A DNA stretch of 64,000 nucleotides. Source: Cepaea nemoralis (lineage: Eukaryota > Mollusca > Gastropoda > Stylommatophora > Helicidae). The notes below the pieces were generated by a model that was not told where the DNA came from, made no database searches, and saw nothing but the letters and a program-made list of their open reading frames with translations. How positions within the stretch are numbered: position 1 is the stretch's first letter; each line of letters begins with the position of its first letter. Both the position numbers and the translations under genes were made by a program. Positions 35,471-46,844 of the stretch are shown piece by piece. The stretch is from contig JACEFZ010027771.1 in the NCBI GenBank assembly GCA_014155875.1, positions 331,001 to 395,000 of the forward strand, read 5' to 3'.

Positions 35471-36387
35471 AGCTTTCATTACGACTGCCTGTTATGTTCC
35501 ATGTTGTATTCGATAAATTAAACAACATACATGACACACTAACAATAAACGTATTTAAAGTCAACTGCACAATATTTTGTACCATTCGGGTAATGATTTG
35601 TAAAAAAAAAAAGTCATTTCCTGTGTTGAAAAAAAATGTTCTCAATTACTATAAAAAATATACAAAATCTATATAGAAATACAGTCAAGATTTGAAACAT
35701 GGTTTATTACAACAAATAAACAACTTCATGAAATAGTTGACATTGGCAATCATTCAGAGTATCAACTGGCCGTACATATGGTGAAGTTAAATTTACACAA
35801 TATCTGGTTTAATACGGTGTTTTATAACTATATTGTTGACAACATAAGATATTCTAAAATTGGCAAAACTGAAGGGTAGATTAGTTTGTGCCGTTTCTTG
35901 TTCGTGTGCTCCTATTAAACATCCGAGGGTTGCCATGAAACAATCCAACAGAAAATGTCTGATACTATCATAAGCGTAGACAGATGCCGTGGTTAGTGTA
36001 ATTCTTTAGAAGTTGAGGTTTTTCCTTCCAGCAGGGCTCTGGGGTCGACAATGTTTCATACAGTGGATCCCAGAGATTTATCTGGAAATATGAAGGCGAA
36101 GAGCATAATTGTGATCTAATTTTTCCTATCATGCCGATAAAATATGTCTTACTGGCTTGTACATCAGCCTTCTGTGTAAATAAACATGTTTTTGTGTGTG
36201 CACAAACTGTCAATCTATTCAAAGCAGCTTACAGCTGAACACACATTGCTAGGATTATCTTAATTGCTGTGTGGATAGAGTGTTTGGTCTGTCAAGACTG
36301 CAAGGTGTCTACTACTGTGTGGATAGAGTGAGAAACTAACAGTAAACATGGCTCATTACTTTTGTGTTTATTGTCCTTCTTCTCCAA
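35471..36387. other. AT-rich spacer, no recognised feature
   Basis: Short frames (for example 35,968-36,222 minus, 84 codons) have no domain or exon boundaries I can support. The direct repeat CTGTGTGGATAGAGTG occurs twice near 36,268 and 36,314. Confidence 0.45.
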
Positions 36388-36842
36388 CATCTTCTATGTA
36401 ATTTACGAGAACAATGATTACATTACAGACATGTGACCTTAACTAGAACACGTTGACTAGCCCATATGTGCTGTGATCCATCTTCTGTGTACTTTACGAG
36501 AACAATGATTACATTACAGACATGTGACCTTAACTAGAACACGTTGACTAGCCCATATGTGCTGTGATCCATCTTCTGTGTACTTTACGAGAACAATGAT
36601 TACATTACATAAATGTGACCTTAACTAGAACACGTTAACTAGCCCGTATGTGCTGTGATCCATCTTCTGTGTACTTTACGAGAACAATGATTACATTACA
36701 GACATGTGACCTTAACTAGAACACGTTAACTAGCCCGTATGTGCTGTGATCCATCTTCTATGTACTTTACGAGAACAATGATTACATTACAGACATGAGA
36801 CCTTAACTAGAACACGTTAACTAGCCCATATGTGCTGTGATC
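36388..36842. repeat. 91-bp tandem repeat, 5 copies
   Basis: Units start CATCTTCTGTGTACTTTACG at 36,388, 36,479 and 36,570 and continue at 91-bp spacing. They include ATTACATTACAGACATGTGA and ACTAGCCCATATGTGCTGTG. Copies are more than about 95% alike by eye. Confidence 0.93.
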
Positions 36843-37146
36843 GTATTTGACAGCATTTTGTGTGTATATACATTTTTGCGCCATCAAAATGTTTGCCATT
36901 AGCTCTGCGCTGAAAAATATGGTTCTTTGACATTGCATAGAAGATTAAATAGATACTTGTTGGAATGTCATACTATTGTACTTTAAAACCACTCTTCAAT
37001 ATACATGTTGCTCAAAATATAAAAATAGAAGTCACATAAGTTTGCCTGATATCACAGATATAGGTGCAGGAATAAACATCAGATAAACAGTTTGCAGACA
37101 TGTTTGGCCTATGCGGGTCAAGATATTAAATGCATTTCCTAAAATA

Positions 37147-37316
37147 GGCCGGAAAAAATATACATATATTTAACGGGCACTAAGTCATCTACATCGAATA
37201 GTTTGTGCAATTATATTGGCAGATTAAACTATGCCGAATAAAATATACATATATTTAACGGGCAATGATTCATCAACATCGAGTAGTTTGTGCAATTGTA
37301 TGTACAGATTAAATTA
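37147..37316. repeat. Two-copy tandem duplication reaching the TRPC stop codon
   Basis: About 85 bp repeated twice: AAATATACATATATTTAACG ... TAGTTTGTGCAATT ... CAGATTAAA. The right copy ends at the TRPC stop codon; the left copy has CAGATTAAACTAT at the corresponding place. Confidence 0.8.
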
Positions 37317-37535
37317 TTCTTGCTCATTTTCTTGTTGACTGGCAATTTCTGAATCCGGATCCTCTTTTATAACCATTGATTCTGCATCGTAATGTGTATG
37401 ACTGGGCATGCGCTGGTCTGCTTGTGCGTTGCCACTTGTACCGTCAGTTTTCTTGTCAAATAATTTGCCCGGTCTCTTTTCACTGTTAGTACTTGGTACC
37501 TGGCTGTCTTTTAAACCAACACCTTCCTTCAAACT
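37314..37535 (-). CDS. TRPC last exon: variable C-terminal tail and stop codon
   Basis: The acceptor TTCTATTCCCCAG precedes AGT-TTG-AAG in phase 0, matching the phase-0 donor of the previous exon. It encodes 73 residues, SLKEGVGLKDSQ through EDPDSEIASQQENEQE, then TAA at 37,314-37,316. The tail is hydrophilic and acidic, as in many TRPC C-termini. It has no conserved motif of its own, so the assignment depends on the splice site, phase and position. No canonical AATAAA appears within about 900 bp downstream on the minus strand. The first one I see is at 36,367-36,372, beyond the 91-bp array. Confidence 0.75.
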   Translation of the reverse strand, partial: SLKEGVGLKDSQVPSTNSEKRPGKLFDKKTDGTSGNAQADQRMPSHTHYDAESMVIKEDPDSEIASQQENEQE

Positions 37536-37814
37536 CTGGGGAATAGAAAACAGAAGAGAAATGAGAAGTAGAACTAGCATCTTCTTCACCATGCACAACG
37601 ATTCACACAACGACCTCAGCATGATAAGTGGTCATCTGAGCATATCTTATTCAAAACACACCACCGAATATATCCTGTGCCACATGACCTCAAATCATGT
37701 ATTCAGAAAACAGAAACAATTTCCTTTTAAAAGAAGTATTGAATTTAAAAAGAACATGGCGTGTTTTTAGTTACATAAGAAAGGATGGACCTTTTATTTA
37801 TCTGTTATGCGATC

Positions 37815-39154
37815 CGGATGTTGAGTTGAGTTGAGCTAAGAAAAGACATCACTCGGGACATTTTCCACACGCCCTCCATCCTCTCCTTCAACATCCAGTG
37901 AAGAGTCATACTGCTAATGATTCCAACTGCCATCTGACTGAAAGTTCTTCTGGCCTTCCCTCTCAGTTTTGAGATTCGTCCATAACCTCTACCGACCCCC
38001 CGCCATATCATTCTCTCCTCATACGGGTTCCGTTCTCAGTCTGTTCCACCGCTTTCTCCACCTGATTCTAAGGCACGCGACTACTCTCCCTTGTCCATAG
38101 GTTAGGTAATCTACCACCGAGAGGTGCATTCTCTGACAGCCTATCAAACTGTTTATTCCCCCGCCCTCACGCATAACCAGGGCAGACAATCCATACAATT
38201 CTCACAATCTGTGACCTCTGCAGCCAAGCAAGCTATTCTACGCGAAATATCCCTTTCTCCTCCTTACTGAGCATATTCTGTGAGTCCGTAATGAGTATAA
38301 TGTGTATTGCAACGGTCTCCTCAACCATTGAAATGCTGCTGTTACTACTTCCACCTCCATTCTCATGCTGGAGGTCGTAGTCTCATAAGCCAGACTCTCC
38401 TTTTTAAAGAATCGTCCATTAGCCTTCGCAATGAAACCCCACCCACTATGTCTATTTCTCACCACTGACCCATCGGTGTAGATGACCTATGTCACCTTGA
38501 TGTGTGTTACTCTGGATCAGCTGTTGCACCTCAAACCCTGTGCAGCCTGCTGCCCATTCTGTGCGCTCACGACCCAGTGTTATTATTACATTGTGCCCTC
38601 CGAAATGTCTTCCTGGTAATTTTACCCACTCGTTTTCAAGACTGGTGTTCTCTATTTCACACACTTGGCTGATAGTTATTTCTGCCTGTGACATTCACGA
38701 CCTGCTTCTTCTCAGTGTATGACCCTATACCATATCCGTGACTTCATGCAGGAAGTGATCCCTGTCTGCAGCGACTTTCAGGTACAATTTAGCTTGAAGG
38801 ATCCTGTACCTGTCCGCAGTTGTTTGTAGTGCAAGTATAAGCCTCATGCATATAATTGTTGTGACCTTTGTGCACCACAAGATCAACCGCATGGCCGCAT
38901 TCAGTAGTTCTAACCGTTCAATCTAGCTCTTTGATACTGTCAGCAGCCCCAAAGCATACTCATTGATTGAAATTATTAACTGCTGAAAGAGCACGTAAAG
39001 CATCCTCTGTTCTACCCCGGTTGCTGCCATCGCCCTCAATGCAGTACGCCCCTTTCCAGCCTTCACCACCAAAACCTCAACATAATACTTAAATTACATA
39101 CATCTGTCGAAGGTGATTCCCAAGTACTTCAATTTACTCTCTCTCTCTCTTTCT

Positions 39155-39211
<57 letters not shown>

Positions 39212-39935
39212 GAGAGGACGTCCATTTATTGTAATACATGGGACATCTCCCTTTACGATTAGGCTATCCATACGACCTATGCCTTGTCTGGATTTATTGC
39301 AGCCCCTGAGTCCACCACCCTGTTCAATGCCGTCTTCAGCCATTCTTTCCCTTTCTCTTTCCTGGTTGTACACCAGCACATCATCAGCGAATGTGAAGCT
39401 TCTACTAATTCCTGGTGCCTTCAATAGCTGCGACTTTGCTGGTGTATACAATAAAGAGCACTGGGGACATAGCAGTTCCCTGTGGCAACACAGGTGTCAT
39501 AGTACAGGGGCCAGAAGTCCATGAACCCATGTATAGTGTGATTGTACGACCAGAAAGTACTGCTGCAGTCCATTTTGACAATCCAAGATCAGACTCTCAT
39601 GTCCAAAAGAGTGTGTATCAAACGATTATACCTGACCCTGTTAGGTGCATCTTCCAGGTCAAGTGCCACCGCCACCCTCTCTTGTTTATTCTGGAAGCCC
39701 TCATAGACATCGAATGCAAATGTTGTCGAACTGGTCCAGGTGTTCCTTCCTAGGTCATGTAACTCCCAAGCCACTTTGTGGAGCAGTTTAAGTCTTTCCA
39801 AGTGGTGCTGTAACTTGCACGCTAATATATTCTCAAGTACTTTGCCAAAGATAGTTTCGCAAGGTGATAATTCTACGAAGAAAGCAGAGATGTTCTCTAA
39901 ATTTCGGTTACACATAGTCTATGTGATTGTGACGG
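37815..39935 (-). mobile_element. Degenerate RNase H-bearing LINE (family J), in a TRPC intron
   Basis: Minus-strand pieces in order: GKVLENILACKLQHHLER near 39,840, VALDLEDAPNRVRYNRL (the FxDxxxAF-equivalent block) near 39,640, the catalytic TFADDVLVYNQE near 39,380, GDVPCITINGRPL near 39,230, then VIITLGRERTEWAAG near 38,575. RNase H follows with SGWGFIAKANGRFF and TTTSSMRMEVEVV near 38,370. It ends SSTQLNIRIA at 37,805-37,830 with a (CTCAA)n tail, the same ending as the copy at 48,470-50,315. The frame is broken in many places. A TC microsatellite interrupts it at 39,136. Confidence 0.88.
39136..39207. repeat. (TC)n microsatellite
   Basis: About 72 bp of nearly pure CT dinucleotide within the LINE relic. 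On the minus strand it reads as an Arg-Glu run in the frame at 39,134-39,451, which is an artefact. Confidence 0.97.
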
Positions 39936-39940
39936 CATAG

Positions 39941-40140
39941 AGAGCCGCAGCGGTGCAGTAGCTAGAACGGTTGCCTACCGACTCGGTAATCATCGGCACT
40001 AATTCACATGGAGGTGGATTTAAAAAATGGACGTGGACTCCCAAGTCAACCCAGCCTAATATGTATACCAGGAAATATCTGGGAGGTAAAGGAGTGCTAC
40101 AGACCACATCAGCCCTCTAGTGCCGATTGGTCTTTGAAAA
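39941..40140 (+). mobile_element. SINE family S copy without tail expansion
   Basis: The head GAGCCGCAGCGGTGCAGTAG is followed by the body ACCCAGCCTAATATGTATAC and CCAGGAAATATCTGGGAGGT. The tail AGTGCCGATTGG appears once. It matches the SINE at 4,722 but carries a single tail unit. The B-box is decayed (GGCACTAATTCACATGG). Confidence 0.72.
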
Positions 40141-40235
40141 TGGGCTCATACCATAAGTCCGATGCTTCTCAAGGCTTGTTGAGGTGTCATTTACTGAACT
40201 TACATTATGATACTGATTGGTCAGAACCTATATAT

Positions 40236-40369
40236 TCTACCTACCTACCTACCTACCTAACATCCATCCATCTATCCGTCTGCCTGCCTGCCTACCTGTA
40301 TGTCACTGTCTGTCTTTAGGCCGGTCCGTCCGTCCGTCCGTCTGTCTGTCTGTCTGTCTGTCTGTCTGT
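40236..40369. repeat. Tetranucleotide microsatellites (CTAC)n, (TGCC)n, (GTCC)n, (GTCT)n
   Basis: Adjacent blocks of pyrimidine-rich tetranucleotides, ending in about eight GTCT units. Frames across them are artefacts. Confidence 0.95.
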
Positions 40370-40491
40370 AACCATTCACATGATGCTTTAGAATATTGCT
40401 CATAAGCCTCTATACCGTTCTAATCAGTTCGTGAACCCGCCAGCTAATTATTGTGTGCAACGATCAGTCAATGCACTAACGTTCTGTCTAC

Positions 40492-40619
40492 CTGAAGATG
40501 CAGTAATATGGCAGCCATACTGGTCTTCAACTCTTCTTCCACTGTAGATTTTGTCGTCATCTGGTTGATAAGATCATAGCGGAAGCTGGAAATATCTTGC
40601 TTGATCTCTTCAAAATCAT
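40492..40619 (-). CDS. TRPC exon: EIKQDIS coiled-coil segment
   Basis: The acceptor TTGTTATCTCTCTCCGCAG and the donor CTTCAG/GTAGAC define a 128-bp exon. It enters in phase 1 and leaves in phase 0. It encodes DFEEIKQDISSFRYDLINQM followed by TTKSTVEEELKTSMAAILLHLQ. The EIKQDISSFRY block is a hallmark of the TRPC C-terminal region; vertebrate and fly TRPC proteins have close equivalents in front of a coiled coil involved in assembly and in calmodulin/IP3-receptor binding. This exon and the 67-bp exon upstream are the clearest diagnostic pieces of the channel tail. Confidence 0.94.
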
Positions 40620-41147
40620 CTGCGGAGAGAGATAACAACCACGCTAACGATCAATACTGTTATCAGTATGCCAGGTCAGGGACTACTTCAGTACAGCTGA
40701 CAGTCACACGTCAATGTATTTAAGATTTTGGGTACCTTAATAATAAGAAATTGAAGATATGTTTAGGAAGTTAAATGTAGAATAGTCCAAGCTAAGTACG
40801 TGTTTCATAAGTTGAACAATATTCTCTACAATATATCTTTGTCAATCACGCGAGGAACAAGATTTCTTAATAGCTAAACAAAAGCCCGAGGAAGTCGGAT
40901 GTGTCGGCCGAAGGGCTTAAATATCGCAGATCGATATAAACAGACACACCGTAATTCCGTAACAAAAGTGGAGAAGAACGAAGAAGAACATGTCGAGCCA
41001 ATCGTGATGTACAGTAGCGAATCATGAACAATTATCAGACAAGTGACCAATTATGTGGAAACTGCGAAGATGTAGATTTCTAGTAGAATCGGTAGAACAC
41101 CGTGGACGGATAGAAATAGTAATAAAGATATTGTGAAAGAAGTCCAC
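40620..41147. other. Intron spacer
   Basis: Part of the 3.2-kb TRPC intron. No element recognised apart from general AT-rich sequence and a small GAAGAA run near 40,980. Confidence 0.5.
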
Positions 41148-41850
41148 CATGTGTCATGCCGACAAGCGTGGGCGGTCATGATTCGCCGTTTCACTCGATC
41201 ACCAGAGTAGTGGATCAGCTCCGTGTTATTGTCTCGACCATACCACGTGGTCAAGCCATCCAGGTATTTACTTCTCTGCCTTCCCCTTGTTCTCTTCCTC
41301 TCGATCTTGCCAGTTGTCACCAAGTTCAATTTATTACTTCTCATAACGTGACCAAACAATTGTGACTGTCTACGTCTAATTTCCCTAATCAGTTTACGAG
41401 TTTCATTTGTTTCTTGTAGGACTAGGTCATTGGTTTTTCTGTCTGTCCGTGGTATTATTTGCATTCTCCCTAGAAATCACATTTCCACAGCCATCAGACG
41501 TTTTTCAGCTTGTCTGTTCATTGTCCACGCTTCACATCCATACAAAAGTACAAATTCTATGTAGCACCTCATCACTCTTTTTCTCGTTGAAAATGACATC
41601 TTTTTATTGATCAGTATATTTTCCATTTTGCAAAATGCTACCTTCGCCATGGCGATTCTTATTCTAATCTCTTCAAGGCATCTCCCATCTGATATTATGT
41701 CTGCTCCGAGATAACTGTACCAATTTACTTGTTTAAGAATATTCCCATTAACTTGTACATTACATTGTGGTATTTCGTTCTTCCTAGTGACGACCATAAT
41801 CTGTGTCTTCTTACACTTTTATTCCAACCCTAGTTTTTCACTATGAAAGA
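41148..41850 (-). mobile_element. 5'-truncated LINE 3' end (copy E)
   Basis: Minus-strand frames encode KTQIMVVTRKNE, YSYLGADIISDGRCLEEI, YGCEAWTMNRQAEKRLM, then after a frameshift RMQIIPRTDRKTND, IREIRRRQSQLFGHVMR and TTGKIERKRTRGR. It ends MTAHACRHDTW at about 41,150. Same family as copies B, C and D. The copy covers the end of the reverse transcriptase and the C-terminal region only. Confidence 0.9.
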
Positions 41851-41889
41851 AGTTAGCTACCAAATAACACTAATTTACTCGTATCAGAA

Positions 41890-42120
41890 AAAGACAGTCC
41901 ACGTTCTTTGAGCAAGTCATGAGACGGGGAAAGCGGGAGTACATCGGGACAACGGGGAAGTTAGAAGGGGGAGAGGCAGCGGGAGAACAAGGAAAAAGAT
42001 GATTGGCAGCTTGACATGATGGTATGGAGGCACATCGCTATCAGAAATAATTAACAATACACGAGACAGAAGATTGTGGACAGACATGTAAATCAACGTC
42101 TCACAATATGGACTAGAAGG
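41890..42120 (+). mobile_element. LINE 3' fragment (copy F)
   Basis: A degraded plus-strand piece decodes across frames as a RKRQSTFFEQVMRRGKREYI-like block, IGTTGKLEGG, and NTRDRRLWTDM near 42,088. This is equivalent to the C-terminal region of LINE copies C and D but more diverged. It lies next to copy E in the opposite orientation. Confidence 0.65.
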
Positions 42121-42535
42121 CGACGAAGCAGGAGAAGTGTAAGATCATTGTCAATACCGTTAGTTCTAACGAGCACCTTCATTCACTATCAAACAGGGTG
42201 GAAACAATACAATACAAACACCAATAACTCGATTATTTACAAGTCTCAAAGCTTGGTTAAACTAATCTAATGCTTTCAGGCTCTGATATATAATGAAGAA
42301 CCGATTACTGATGTTGTTGCACTTTACCTGAAAACAAGAAACTGGGACAATAAAGTGTTTTGTTGTTGTTGTTTACGTTGACTCGCTTTGAACTCATACG
42401 TTGTCTTGACACGTACTACTACGCTCGTACTGTTAGTACACAGGACTGATTTTTGCATGTTGATTATCTTTCCCTATTACCAGTGCCCCTTGCCATCAGA
42501 CTTCTGAGGTACTTGTAATTTACGTCCCCAAGTCA
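42121..42535. other. Intron spacer
   Basis: No recognised feature. A short (TGT)n run lies near 42,360. Confidence 0.5.
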
Positions 42536-42650
42536 AGGACGAGAAGTCAATATTTTAGCCCAACTGAACGGTGTAGGGGTTGAACCCTTTACCTCGGCAT
42601 CAGCACACCGTAGTTTAAGGGCGCTCTTATTCATTCGGCCATGCAACCTC
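42536..42650 (-). mobile_element. Possible tRNA-derived SINE head
   Basis: The minus strand reads ATGGCCGAATGAATAAGAGC and, about 50 bp on, AGGGTTCAACCCC, a good B-box with flanking complementarity. It resembles a decayed tRNA-type promoter. No body family or target duplication was recognised. Confidence 0.5.
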
Positions 42651-42785
42651 CAACAATGAAGTTGACTGATATCAGTATTGTAATGTAGTATCATCTCAGT
42701 TACGAAACCCATATTCCGCCTATTTGTATGCTTAAACACAACCGTGTGTAATGTTTTACACAGCGAGCCTGCATTCCTTAATATC

Positions 42786-43000
42786 TAATCTCTGTGCTGT
42801 TTTTCTGGACATGCTGAAGTCTCCGTACTGTTTTCCTGCAATATGACTTCAGTGCTGTTTTCAGGGACATTTTAACTACTGTACTGTTCCAGGAAGTGTG
42901 ACTTTCGTGCTGTTTTCCTGCACATATGTCTTCCATGCTGTTTTTCTGCACATATTATTTCTGTACTAATTTCCTGAATTTCCTGAACATATAAGTTTTT
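42786..43000. repeat. Diverged 28-33 bp tandem repeat, about 7 copies
   Basis: Units share GTGCTGTTTTCCTGCACATAT, with each unit clearly diverged (CGTACTGTTTTCCTGCAATAT, CCATGCTGTTTTTCTGCACAT). Weaker relatives continue near 43,311-43,380. Confidence 0.75.
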
Positions 43001-43556
43001 AATAAAAGTGATAATACATGCACGTTTGTCCGGTAACACACAACGCACAAAAGGAACTGGATGATTAAGCTAATACAATCCAGGATTGTCTTCATTGCCT
43101 ACCATATCTTTATCTTAAACATCTAGCTTCTTTCATTCTCCAGAAGTGTCAAAATGTCATCTTTCGGACTGGGCCTTTGATCATGGGAATACTCACGCTA
43201 TTAATGTTATCCAAGAACTCGACTAACACTTGTGTAAATTGTCCGATGGATTATGCTCAGTAATTTAGGGACCTTATCATGTTCCATGTTTACTCGATGA
43301 TGTCTGTATGTTCTGTTAAGTTTTCTTGAAAATGTAACCCTCGAACCGTTTTCGAGCACATGTAACTTCCGTGAATTGTAAGAATATTAACAGTATAAAA
43401 GCTAACGTTAACAAGATACACATAAAGATAGAACCATTCCTGTTTGGTCCACACGTTAATATAAATGCCAAGCAGTAGCCGTGCATGAGATGCACATATG
43501 CACTGTAGGTTACATTGTGACAGTATCGTGACCTGTGTAGACACATAGCTTACATG

Positions 43557-43645
43557 CACAACACACACACACACGCATCATTTTTACAATTATATATACT
43601 TTATATAAACACACACGCAGTACACAAACACACACACAACGCAGA
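43557..43645. repeat. (AC)n microsatellite, interrupted
   Basis: Imperfect CA-rich tract (ACACACACACACAC and ACAAACACACACACAACG). The 131-codon plus frame starting here is CA-repeat driven and not supported as a gene. Confidence 0.85.
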
Positions 43646-43828
43646 CTTACACCACACACAAATGCACAAGAAGAATACAACTATGATGCATAGTGCATTA
43701 ATTAATGTACACTTCGTGGAAATAGACACACAGCACACGCAACGAACATATACTTCTGACATACACGGTGAATTATTTCATGTCATAATAAGACAAATCT
43801 GTATGGAGAACAATCACGACGAGTATAC

Positions 43829-43895
43829 CTTCAGTGACCTCTGCTTCCCGTTGTATGTCAAAGATGTACCTCTGAACGATTCGTTGCATGGTTTG
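43829..43895 (-). CDS. TRPC 67-bp exon: RIVQRY segment
   Basis: The acceptor TTTTTGTATTGCAG and the donor GAAG/GTATAC bound 67 bp, phase 0 in and phase 1 out. It encodes QTMQRIVQRYIFDIQREAEVTE plus one base. Joined to the previous exon (ending LTYQ) it gives YQQTMQRIVQRY, the counterpart of the TRPC block Y-x-x-[IV]-M-x-x-L-[VI]-x-R-Y. Joined to the next exon it gives EVTEDDFEEIKQDIS. The two flanking exons do not share a phase with each other, and this exon repairs that exactly, which is strong independent support. Confidence 0.92.
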
Positions 43896-44164
43896 CTGCA
43901 ATACAAAAATGTCATGGCATTACACAGACACGCAACATGCAGTAGGTAATTATTTAATGGCATCACAAAGACTAGAAAGACCTGGCGCACGAGAGAAGAC
44001 CCCAACTACCCCCACAAAATTGAAAGGTTGTCAAGTGCCAGTCAGCTGCCTTTAGTCTGCCAGATAATAGATAAGGCAAGACAAAAGTAGGAGCTAAAAT
44101 CAACAGTTCGTCACTGTAAGCTGTAAGCCAATGTTAGACTTTACATAATTCATTCATCATCATC
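43896..44164. other. Intron spacer
   Basis: No recognised element. It includes CAGTTCGTCACTGTAAGCTG near 44,103, related to the diverged intronic repeat at 46,845-47,225. Confidence 0.45.
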
Positions 44165-44510
44165 ATCTCATCTTATTCCTCTTATTCTTTGCGGTTTCGA
44201 GGTAAAGCATAAAGAGAGGGAGAGTGCCCGTTTATGGGCTTCACGTATAGAGATTCCCATGGACTCTGTTATTCTCTCTGTCCATCGTTTACGTGGTCGG
44301 CTTCTACTTCTGCTTCCATTTGGTTTGTACATCATTGCTTGTTGTGTTATACTGTTAGTTGGTAATCTAATGGCCAAACAATTTAATTTGCCGTTTTCTG
44401 ATGAAATCTACTGCTGCTATAACCCCCACTATTGTCCTGATTTCTTCATTTCTGATTTTCTCTCTGTTTGATACATTGAGTATTCTTCACTAGCATGATT
44501 CATTCCTTAT
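44165..44510 (-). mobile_element. LINE 3' fragment (copy G)
   Basis: The minus strand encodes REKIRNEEIRTIVGVIAAVD, then after disruption LPTNSITQQAMMYKPNGSR and ITESMGISIREAHKRALS, ending RIRGIR at 44,168. It is the same family as the LINE split by the LTR element (59,900-60,435: LPTNSIPQQAMMYRPDGSR). Confidence 0.85.
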
Positions 44511-44795
44511 CGTCACATCTTGTCTCTTCTCTTTACGTATTACATTAGCATTCACACCATCATATACATGAAGGAAGACAGTAAACCACATGTTAGTCGC
44601 TCTATGTTAATACTAATCCTTAAATCGTTCGTTATAGACTACTCCCCCACCCTCACCCCTTTCTCTTGACCTGTTACAGTAACATTCAAGTCAACATATA
44701 CAACGACCGACAAGGTCTAAATACATCAATTGAGGAAACCATTGAGGCCACTAAGGCAGTCCATATATAAACACACGTGTATTGTTTGGCATTCA
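44511..44795. other. Intron spacer with diverged intronic repeat units
   Basis: Contains two weak copies of the about 125-bp unit found at 46,845-47,225 (TTATCGTCACATCTTGTCTC, GGAAGACAGTAAACCACATG). Confidence 0.5.
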
Positions 44796-46641
44796 AAGTA
44801 GTACAGAAAGCAGCACTAGTGTGTCCTCTAACCCCTGCTTCTGTAATCTCAAAGAAGTAGAGAAAGCAGCACTAGTGTGTCCTCTAATAATTGCTTCTGT
44901 AATCTCAAAGAAGTAAAGAAAGCAGCACTAGTGTGTCCTCTAATAATTGCTTCTGTAATCTCAAAGAAGTAGAGAAAGCAGCACTAGTGTGTCCTCTAAT
45001 CTCTGCTTCTGTAATCTCAAAGAAGTAGAGAAAGCAGCACTAGTGTGTCCTCTAATAATTGCTTCTGTAATCTCAAAGAAGTAGAGAAAGCAGCACTAGT
45101 GTGTCCTCTAATAATTGCTTCTGTAATCTCAAAGAAGTAAAGAAAGCAGCACTAGTGTGTCCTCTAATAATTGCTTCTGTAATCTCAAAGAAGTAGAGAA
45201 AGCAGCACTAGTGTGTCCTCTAATCTCTGCTTCTGTAATCTCAAAGAAGTAGAGAAAGCAGCACTAGTGTGTCCTCTAATAATTGCTTCTGTAATCTCAA
45301 AGAAGTAGAGAAAGCAGCACTAGTGTGCCATCTAATCCCTGCTTCTGTAATCTCAAAGAAGTAGAGAAAGCAGCACTAGTGTGCCATCTAATCCCTGCTT
45401 CTGTAATCTCAAAGAAGTAGAGAAAGCAGCACTAGTGTGCCCTCTAACCCCTGCTTCTGTAATCTCAAAGAAGTAGAGAAAGCAGCACTAGTGTGTCCTC
45501 TAATCCCTGCTTCTGTAATCTCCAAGAAGTAGAGAAAGCAGCACTAGTGTGTCCTCTAATCCCTGCTTCTGTAATCTCAAAGAAGTAGAGAAAGCAGCAC
45601 TAGTGTGTCCTCTAATAATTGCTTCTGTAATCTCAAAGAAGTAGAGAAAGCAGCACTAGTGTGCCATCTAATCCCTGCTTCTGTAATCTCAAAGAAGTAG
45701 AGAAAGCAGCACTAGTGTGCCATCTAATCCCTGCTTCTGTAATCTCAAAGAAGTAGAGAAAGCAGCACTAGTGTGCCCTCTAACCCCTGCTTCTGTAATC
45801 TCAAAGAAGTAGAGAAAGCAGCACTAGTGTGTCCTCTAATCCCTGCTTCTGTAATCTCCAAGAAGTAGAGAAAGCAGCACTAGTGTGCCCTCTAACCCCT
45901 GCTTCTGTAATCTCAAAGAAGTAGAGAAAGCAGCACTAGTGTGTCCTCTAATCCCTGCTTCTGTAATCTCAAAGAAGTAGAGAAAGCAGCACTAGTGTGT
46001 CCTCTAATCCCTGCTTCTGTAATCTCTAAGAAGTAGAGAAAGTAGCACTAGTGTGTCCTCTAATCCCTGCTTCTGTAATCTCAAAGAAGTAGATAAAGCA
46101 GCACTAGTGTGCCCTCTAATCCCTGCTTCTGTAATCTCAAAGAAGAAGAGAAAGCAGCACTAGTGTGCCCTCTAATCCCTGCTTCTGTAATCTCTAAGAA
46201 GTAGAGAAAGCAGCACTAGTGTGTCCTCTAATCCCTGCTTCTGTAATCTCTAAGAAGTAGAGAAAGCAGCACTAGTGTGTCCTATAATAATTGCTTCTGT
46301 AATCTCAAAGAGGTAGAGAAAGCAGTACTAGTGTGCCCTCTAATCCCTGCTTCTGTAATCTCAAAGAAGTAGAGAAAGCAGCACTAGTGTGCCCTTTAAT
46401 CCCTGCTTCTGTAATCTCAAGGAAGTAGAGAAAGCAGCACTAGTGTGTCCTATAATAATTGCTTCTGTAATCTCAAGGAAGTAGAGAAAGCAGCACTAGT
46501 GTGCCCTCTAATCCCTGCTTCTGTAATCTCAAGGAAGTAGAGAAAGCAGCACTAGTGTGCCCTCTAATCCCTGCTTCTGTAATCTCAAAGAAGTAGAGAA
46601 AGCAGCACTAGTGTGCCCTTTAATCCCTGCTTCTGTAATCT
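44796..46641. repeat. 56-bp minisatellite, about 33 copies, with higher-order blocks
   Basis: Unit CTTCTGTAATCTCAAAGAAG, TAGAGAAAGCAGCACTAGTG, TGTCCTCTAATCCCTG. Variant classes (TAATAATTGC, TAATCTCTGC, TAACCCCTGC, CCATCTAATC, CTCCAAG) recur in the same order. Units 2-5 repeat as 6-9, and units 9-14 largely repeat as 15-20, so whole blocks were duplicated. It lies in the TRPC intron between the 233-bp and 67-bp exons. Confidence 0.96.
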
Positions 46642-46844
46642 ACTTTTATGAGCATCAAACAACACATGTGTATTTTTTAGGTCTAAAAATATTTGTTGAC
46701 CTAAAAGGTCAATAACATTTTAAATGCACTGTTTAATGTTTAAGGGAGGCCAATTTATTAAGGGCCGGCAGGATCCACTTGCCTCGGAGCAACCTGTCAC
46801 TCTGGCCACTGTTCATATATGTTTAAGAGTGGCAGCAAATGAAC

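Noticed and set aside
35968..36222. 84-codon minus frame with cysteines as a small gene
   Set aside because: No splice sites, domain or conserved pattern could be supported, and it lies in AT-rich intergenic sequence.
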